A DNA stretch of 38,839 nt, taken from positions 1 through 38,839 of the forward strand of contig NZ_MVIF01000051.1 of the NCBI RefSeq assembly GCF_002086675.1, given 5' to 3'. Shown here piece after piece: positions 34,434-38,839 of this stretch (positions are counted from its first letter, which is position 1; the number at the start of each line of letters is the position of its first letter). The notes beneath the pieces were generated by a model. The model searched no databases. It was not told where the DNA came from and was given only the letters and a program-made list of their open reading frames with translations. Origin of the DNA: Mycobacterium persicum (GTDB taxonomy: Bacteria > Actinomycetota > Actinomycetes > Mycobacteriales > Mycobacteriaceae). The translations under genes and the position numbers were made by a program.

Positions 34434-34572
34434 ATGTCATCCCTCCGGTCACGTCCTGGCCCCCAGTGTGGCATAGCGCAGCGGCTGTTTTCCGGTCCCG
34501 CAGCCGCCCGGCACCACCCCAGCTACTCGGTTCACGCCGTTGACCTGCAGCCTTATTGAAGGGTGTGAAGTT

Positions 34573-35811
34573 TCACGGGGCCGCCTCATCCGCAGCCTCG
34601 AAGACGCGCCGAGCCGCCGTCATCCCCACCAACGCGACGCCCATCAAGATCGCCGATGCGGTGAGCATTAGCGCCACATTCCGCTCGTACAACAGTCCAC
34701 CGGCCAGCGAGCCGGCCATGATGCCCAGCTGAAACGCCGTCACATACAGCCCGGATGCCCCGTCGGGGTCGTCGGACCCGCTGCGCATCGCCGCCGATTG
34801 CAGCATCGGCGACACCGCGGTGGCAGCCGCTCCCCACAGCACGATCGCCCCGGTTCCGACGACCAGTGTCGTCACCGGCGCGCGGCCACCGCCGAACGCC
34901 AGCCCCGTCAGCACGACGAACGCGACGGTCAGGCCCGCGACACAGACAATCATCGCGCCCTTGGGCCGGCGGTCCAGCGGGCGCGCCATCAGAGCCACCG
35001 CGATCACACCGGCGATCCCATAGGCGGCCAGCAGCCAGGCCTGATTCGGCCCGTGCACGCCGACGACTTGCCGGATGACCACCACGATGTAGGTGTACGA
35101 GACGAAATGGCCGGTGACGCCGATCATGGTGATCAGGCTCACGATGATCAGCGCGCGATTGCGGTGGTGGCGCGATCGCGGACCGACGTGCCGCAACTGG
35201 TCGGCGCTGAGTACGAGTTCGGGCAACAGCAGCCGGGCCGCCACAGTGACCGCGGCAGCCGCCACGGTGACGCACACCGCCGCCAGCCGCCAGCCCCACA
35301 TCAGACTCAACGCGGCCGTCAGTGGACTGCCCACCACCAGCGCCAGGCTGGTTCCGATGTAGATCGACGTGGTGGCGCGTCCGGCGTGGCTGGGGGGCAC
35401 CAGCCGGGTGGCGATCGGTGCGATGACCGACCACAGCAAGCCGTGGGTGACCGCACACAGCACCCGCCCGCCGGCCAACACCGCGAAGTTCGGCGCCAGC
35501 GCCGAGATCAGCTGCGAAACGGTCAGGCAGACGAGGGCGACCACCAGGGTCCGCCGCCGCGGCCAATGCGCCGTCCAGCGCACCAGCGGAACCGTCGTCA
35601 GCGCCGCGACCAGGGCATACCACGACAGCAGCGTTCCCACCAGGACGACACTGATGTTCAGGTTTCGCGCGATCGCCGACAGGGCGCCCACCGGCAGGAT
35701 CTCGGCGGTGACATACACGAAGGCCGCCGCGGCCAACACAGCCAACTGCGCGGCGACCCGCGGTGTCCAGGGTCCGCCGGCAGGGGCAACGGTTCGGGTC
35801 TCGGCAGTCAT
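34573..35811 (-). CDS. MFS exporter (Rv0191-like)
   Basis: A 412-residue major facilitator with about 12 membrane helices of the DHA1 drug:H+ antiporter type. It has the segment WTAHWPRRRTLV, matching motif A between helices 2 and 3, and a GTSLALVVGSPLTAAL stretch resembling the antiporter motif C. It probably effluxes drugs or metabolites; the substrate is unknown. The start MTAETRT at 35811 aligns with the M. tuberculosis protein; an in-frame ATG at 35832 would add seven residues. It lies between the L,D-transpeptidase and ricR, all leftward. Confidence 0.92.
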   Translation of the reverse strand: MTAETRTVAPAGGPWTPRVAAQLAVLAAAAFVYVTAEILPVGALSAIARNLNISVVLVGTLLSWYALVAALTTVPLVRWTAHWPRRRTLVVALVCLTVSQLISALAPNFAVLAGGRVLCAVTHGLLWSVIAPIATRLVPPSHAGRATTSIYIGTSLALVVGSPLTAALSLMWGWRLAAVCVTVAAAAVTVAARLLLPELVLSADQLRHVGPRSRHHRNRALIIVSLITMIGVTGHFVSYTYIVVVIRQVVGVHGPNQAWLLAAYGIAGVIAVALMARPLDRRPKGAMIVCVAGLTVAFVVLTGLAFGGGRAPVTTLVVGTGAIVLWGAAATAVSPMLQSAAMRSGSDDPDGASGLYVTAFQLGIMAGSLAGGLLYERNVALMLTASAILMGVALVGMTAARRVFEAADEAAP

Positions 35812-35959
35812 GGCGGTGACATCTATCGGCATTCAGTGGCCGCGCATCGCCCGCGCACCGCGGTAGTGCGTCGTGACGATCACGCTGCACTCACCGTACG
35901 CACCGCCGCCGCGCCTTCACACGAATTGCGGGTCAACACGCCCGTGCGCGGACGCGCGC

Positions 35960-36250
35960 TCAGGAACGAACGAGTCGAGCGATGGCTGCGGAGGCTTCGG
36001 CGAGCTTGCTGTCGGCTTCGGTGCCACCCTCAGCAACGGCACGGGTGACGCAGTGGTTCAGGTGTTCGTCGAGCAGATTCAGCGCCACCGATCTCAGCGC
36101 ACTGTTGACGGCGCTGATCTGGGTGAGCACGTCGATGCAGTACTTGTCCTCTTCGATCATGCGCGCGATTCCGCGCACCTGACCCTCGATGCGCCGCAGC
36201 CGTTTGGCGTAATTGTCCTTCTGCTGCGAATAGCCGTAGTCGGTTGTCAT
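35960..36250 (-). CDS. ricR: Copper-sensing repressor RicR (CsoR family)
   Basis: A 96-97-residue CsoR-type repressor that releases DNA on binding Cu(I). The Cu-ligand set is present: a Cys in EDKYCIDVL, then His and Cys in DEHLNHCV. Sequence is nearly identical to M. tuberculosis Rv0190 (RicR) from QQKDNYAKRLRR onward. Two consecutive ATGs (36253 and 36250) exist; the second gives a better spacing to GGGAGA and matches the ortholog. The 29-bp palindrome upstream (36321-36349) is its expected autoregulatory site. It is divergent from ilvD. Confidence 0.95.
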   Translation of the reverse strand: MTTDYGYSQQKDNYAKRLRRIEGQVRGIARMIEEDKYCIDVLTQISAVNSALRSVALNLLDEHLNHCVTRAVAEGGTEADSKLAEASAAIARLVRS

Positions 36251-36320
36251 CATTCTCCCAACGATCGGACGCCCCAGCTCTGCGGAAATCTCCGATCGGG
36301 CTGCCGTAAATCCTAGATGC

Positions 36321-36349
36321 TACCTCATACCCTAGCGGGGTATCAGGTA
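36321..36349. promoter_or_regulatory. RicR copper box between ricR and ilvD
   Basis: ATACCC-TAGCG-GGGTAT (36327-36343) with outer arms TACCT (36321-36325) and AGGTA (36345-36349) makes a nearly perfect 29-bp palindrome containing the TACCC/GGGTA core of RicR sites. It lies 68 bp upstream of ricR and 24 bp upstream of ilvD. A -10-like TAGGGT (36348-36353) for ilvD touches its right arm. Confidence 0.8.
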
Positions 36350-36373
36350 GGGTGCCACGAGCATACTTGGACG

Positions 36374-38068
36374 ATGCCCGAAGCCGACATCAAGCCCCGC
36401 AGTCGTGACGTCACCGACGGCCTGGAGAAGGCCGCTGCCCGCGGCATGTTACGGGCAGTAGGCATGGGGGACGAAGACTTCGCCAAGCCGCAGATCGGGG
36501 TGGCATCGTCGTGGAACGAGATCACGCCGTGCAACCTTTCGCTGGACCGGTTGGCCAAGGCGGTCAAGGAAGGGGTGTTCGCCGCGGGCGGCTATCCCCT
36601 TGAGTTCGGGACGATCTCGGTGTCCGACGGCATTTCGATGGGACACGAGGGGATGCACTTCTCGCTGGTGTCGCGCGAGGTGATCGCCGACAGCGTCGAG
36701 ACCGTGATGCAGGCCGAGCGGCTGGACGGCTCGGTGCTGCTGGCCGGGTGCGACAAGTCGCTACCCGGAATGCTGATGGCCGCCGCCCGCCTGGACCTGG
36801 CGGCGGTGTTCCTGTATGCGGGCTCGATTCTGCCCGGGTTGGCCAAGCTCTCCGACGGCAGCGAGCGCGAGGTCACCATCATCGACGCCTTCGAGGCGGT
36901 CGGCGCGTGCGCGCGCGGACTGATGAGCCGGGAGGACGTCGACGCCATCGAGCGGGCGATCTGCCCCGGCGAGGGAGCCTGCGGCGGCATGTACACCGCC
37001 AACACCATGGCCAGCGCCGCTGAAGCGCTGGGCATGTCGTTGCCGGGCAGCGCGGCGCCGCCGGCCACCGACCGTCGCCGCGACGGGTTCGCACGCCGCA
37101 GCGGGCAGGCCGTCGTCGAACTACTGCGCCGCGGCATCACCGCCCGCGACATCCTCACCAGAGAAGCCTTCGAGAACGCGATTGCCGTGGTGATGGCGTT
37201 CGGCGGCTCGACCAACGCCGTGCTGCACCTGCTGGCCATCGCCCACGAAGCCGGCGTCGAGCTGGCGCTGGACGACTTCAACCGGATCGGCTCGAAAGTG
37301 CCGCATCTGGCCGATGTCAAGCCATTCGGCCGCCACGTGATGTCGCACGTCGACCACATTGGCGGGGTGCCGGTGGTCATGAAAGCACTGCTGGATGCCG
37401 GTCTGCTGCATGGCGATTGCCTGACGGTAACCGGTCAGACGGTGGCCGAGAACCTGGCCGCCGTCGCCCCGCCGGACCCGGACGGCAAAGTCCTGCGCGC
37501 GCTGAGCAACCCCATCCACCCGACCGGCGGGATTACCATTCTGCGCGGATCGCTGGCGCCGGAGGGTGCGGTGGTCAAGACCGCCGGTTTCGATTCCGAG
37601 GTATTCGAAGGTGTGGCAAGGGTTTTCGATGGTGAACGGGCCGCGCTGAACGCCCTCGAGGACGGCACCATCACCACGGGCGACGCGGTGGTGATCCGCT
37701 ACGAAGGCCCCAAGGGTGGGCCCGGGATGCGAGAAATGCTCGCCATCACCGGAGCGATCAAGGGCGCGGGGCTGGGCAAAGACGTGCTGTTGCTGACCGA
37801 CGGCCGGTTCTCGGGCGGTACCACCGGCCTGTGCGTCGGCCACATCGCGCCCGAAGCCGTCGACGCGGGGCCGATCGCCTTCCTGCGCGACGGCGACCGG
37901 ATCCGGCTCGACGTCACCAGCCGCACCCTCGACGTGCTCACCGACCCCGACGAATTCGCGGCCCGGCAACAGGATTTCACTCCCCCACCCCCGCGCTACA
38001 AGACCGGCGTCCTGGCCAAGTACGTCAAGCTGGTCGGCTCCGCCGCCGGCGGCGCGGTCTGCGGGTAG
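36374..38068 (+). CDS. ilvD: Dihydroxy-acid dehydratase IlvD
   Basis: Fe-S enzyme of branched-chain amino acid synthesis: removes water from dihydroxy-isovalerate and dihydroxy-methylvalerate. The protein has 564 residues with the cluster cysteines in EITPCNLSL, AGCDKSLPG and CPGEGACGGMYTANTM, followed by the conserved GRFSGGTTG(L)CVGH segment. The ATG at 36374 gives MPEADIKPRSRDVTDGL, which aligns with Rv0189c just after its short N-terminal extension; the longer frame from 36317 would run through the copper box. IlvD clusters are classic targets of copper toxicity, which makes the shared copper-box region notable. Confidence 0.96.
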   Translation: MPEADIKPRSRDVTDGLEKAAARGMLRAVGMGDEDFAKPQIGVASSWNEITPCNLSLDRLAKAVKEGVFAAGGYPLEFGTISVSDGISMGHEGMHFSLVSREVIADSVETVMQAERLDGSVLLAGCDKSLPGMLMAAARLDLAAVFLYAGSILPGLAKLSDGSEREVTIIDAFEAVGACARGLMSREDVDAIERAICPGEGACGGMYTANTMASAAEALGMSLPGSAAPPATDRRRDGFARRSGQAVVELLRRGITARDILTREAFENAIAVVMAFGGSTNAVLHLLAIAHEAGVELALDDFNRIGSKVPHLADVKPFGRHVMSHVDHIGGVPVVMKALLDAGLLHGDCLTVTGQTVAENLAAVAPPDPDGKVLRALSNPIHPTGGITILRGSLAPEGAVVKTAGFDSEVFEGVARVFDGERAALNALEDGTITTGDAVVIRYEGPKGGPGMREMLAITGAIKGAGLGKDVLLLTDGRFSGGTTGLCVGHIAPEAVDAGPIAFLRDGDRIRLDVTSRTLDVLTDPDEFAARQQDFTPPPPRYKTGVLAKYVKLVGSAAGGAVCG

Positions 38069-38119
38069 CCACCCCCGTTCGAGCCACAACCCGGGTTCGC
38101 GGCGATAGCATCGGGCAAT

Positions 38120-38155
38120 CCATCGCTTCGTGACTGCCGGGCGATGGTTTCGTGA
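38120..38155 (+). repeat. Inverted and direct repeats ahead of the PE_PGRS gene
   Basis: CCATCGC (38120-38126) and GCGATGG (38141-38147) are inverted across 14 bases, and TTCGTGA occurs twice, 22 bp apart (38127 and 38149). They lie in the 18-53 bases before the PE_PGRS start and may be a regulator site. Confidence 0.3.
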
Positions 38156-38172
38156 GTACAGCGAGGTGCCCG

Positions 38173-38839
38173 ATGACGTATGTCCTGGTCTCACCGGAAA
38201 TCATGGCCTCGGTGGCGGCCGATGTGCACAATATCGGCGCGTCGCTGGCCAACGGGAATGCAGCAGCGGCCGCCACGACGACGAATGTGGCCAGCGCGGC
38301 GGCCGACGAGGTGTCGACCGCCATCGCGACGTTGTTTTCCCAGTACGCGAAGAACTACCAGGTAGTGGCCGGGCAGGCGGCGGCATTCCACGATCAGTTC
38401 ACCAACACCCTGCTGGCGGGCGCGAATTCGTACGTTTCCGCCGAGGCCGCCACTGTGGCAGACGTCCTGCTGGGAGTCGTCAACGCGCCCACCCAGGCGC
38501 TGCTGGGCCGCCCGCTGATCGGCAACGGCGCCAACGGGACCACCGTCAACGGCGTGGGAACCCCAGGCGGACCCGGCGGGCTCCTGTACGGCAACGGCGG
38601 CAACGGCGGGGCGAGCACCAACCCGGGGGCAATCGGCGGCGCCGGTGGATCCGCCGGCCTGATCGGCAACGGCGGCATCGGCGGCCAAGGCGGACCCGGC
38701 GGGACGGGCGGCGCCGGCGGCGGCGCCGGGTTCCTGTTCGGCACGGGCGGCACGGGCGGCACCGGCGGCGCAGGTACCACCGGTTTGGCCGGTGCCACCG
38801 GCGGCGTGGGCGGCGACGGCGGGGCGGGTGGCACCGCGG
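38173..38839 (+). CDS. PE_PGRS family protein (5' part, runs off the window)
   Basis: Cell-surface or secreted type VII-exported protein. The 222 codons present begin with a PE domain (1-~95): MTYVLVSPEIMASVAADV, GQAAAFHDQFTNTLLAGANSY. A linker with LLGRPLIGNGANG follows, then Gly-Gly-X/Gly-Asn repeats (GGNGGAGGxGG type) to the window edge. GAGG lies seven bases before the ATG at 38173. The gene has no stop in the window. It is not at this place in M. tuberculosis, where ilvD is followed by Rv0188, so it is an insertion or a local expansion. Confidence 0.93.
   Translation, partial: MTYVLVSPEIMASVAADVHNIGASLANGNAAAAATTTNVASAAADEVSTAIATLFSQYAKNYQVVAGQAAAFHDQFTNTLLAGANSYVSAEAATVADVLLGVVNAPTQALLGRPLIGNGANGTTVNGVGTPGGPGGLLYGNGGNGGASTNPGAIGGAGGSAGLIGNGGIGGQGGPGGTGGAGGGAGFLFGTGGTGGTGGAGTTGLAGATGGVGGDGGAGGTA

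Noticed and set aside
34586..35890. 434-codon leftward open frame
   Set aside because: Same strand but other frame of the MFS gene; Arg/Gly-rich, no helices.
34798..36048. 416-codon rightward open frame
   Set aside because: Antisense to the MFS exporter and rich in Arg/Gln/His, as expected from the complementary frame.
38560..38839. Repetitive GGC-rich tract as CRISPR or satellite
   Set aside because: The repeats are codons of the Gly-Gly-X motif of a PE_PGRS gene, without spacers.

Overview
The window is high-GC actinobacterial DNA from a Mycobacterium, most likely a slow-growing non-tuberculous species. The evidence is a PE_PGRS gene, a PPE remnant, mmpL3 and mmpL11, the mycobacterial haemophore, OmamA/OmamB, Zmp1, RicR and a GTP-type PEP carboxykinase. 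From position 4733 rightwards the order follows, in reverse, the Mycobacterium tuberculosis block Rv0211 to Rv0189c as I recall it. Accessory insertions and one deletion interrupt this backbone.

Left end (1-4725), accessory: the 3' tail of an unidentified gene, a 5'-truncated PPE remnant (343-1005), and a ferrous-iron locus. The iron locus is an ATGA-coupled operon feoA-feoB-Nfu on the minus strand, divergent from a small unknown gene (4351-4725). A credible IdeR iron box (4313-4331) lies just upstream of that small gene. M. tuberculosis lacks feoAB to my knowledge.

4733-15965: pckA (-), then two overlapping genes (Rv0210- and Rv0209-like) that read as a pair of degenerate, dynamin-like GTPases. 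An accessory signalling pair follows: a 1414-residue fusion of sensor kinase, receiver, PP2C phosphatase and RsbW-type kinase, and a separate STAS anti-anti-sigma protein. Next come trmB and a NYN-domain gene, which lead into mmpL3.

16048-29249, envelope and haem core: mmpL3, an AI-2E-type permease, a flippase-like membrane protein, the secreted haemophore, mmpL11 with a small HTH-like partner, omamA/omamB (accessory to Mce transport) and the M13 metallopeptidase zmp1. MmpL3 exports trehalose monomycolate. With MmpL11 and the haemophore it is also linked to haem uptake, so iron (Feo) and haem acquisition lie within about 25 kb.

29246-38839: an unusual CDP-alcohol phosphatidyltransferase in lower-GC DNA, a TetR-molybdopterin oxidoreductase operon with a palindromic operator, an L,D-transpeptidase (the Rv0193c-Rv0195 block is absent), an MFS exporter, and ricR divergent from ilvD around a 29-bp copper-box palindrome. 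A PE_PGRS gene runs off the right edge. No rRNA, tRNA, CRISPR array or intact insertion sequence was seen.
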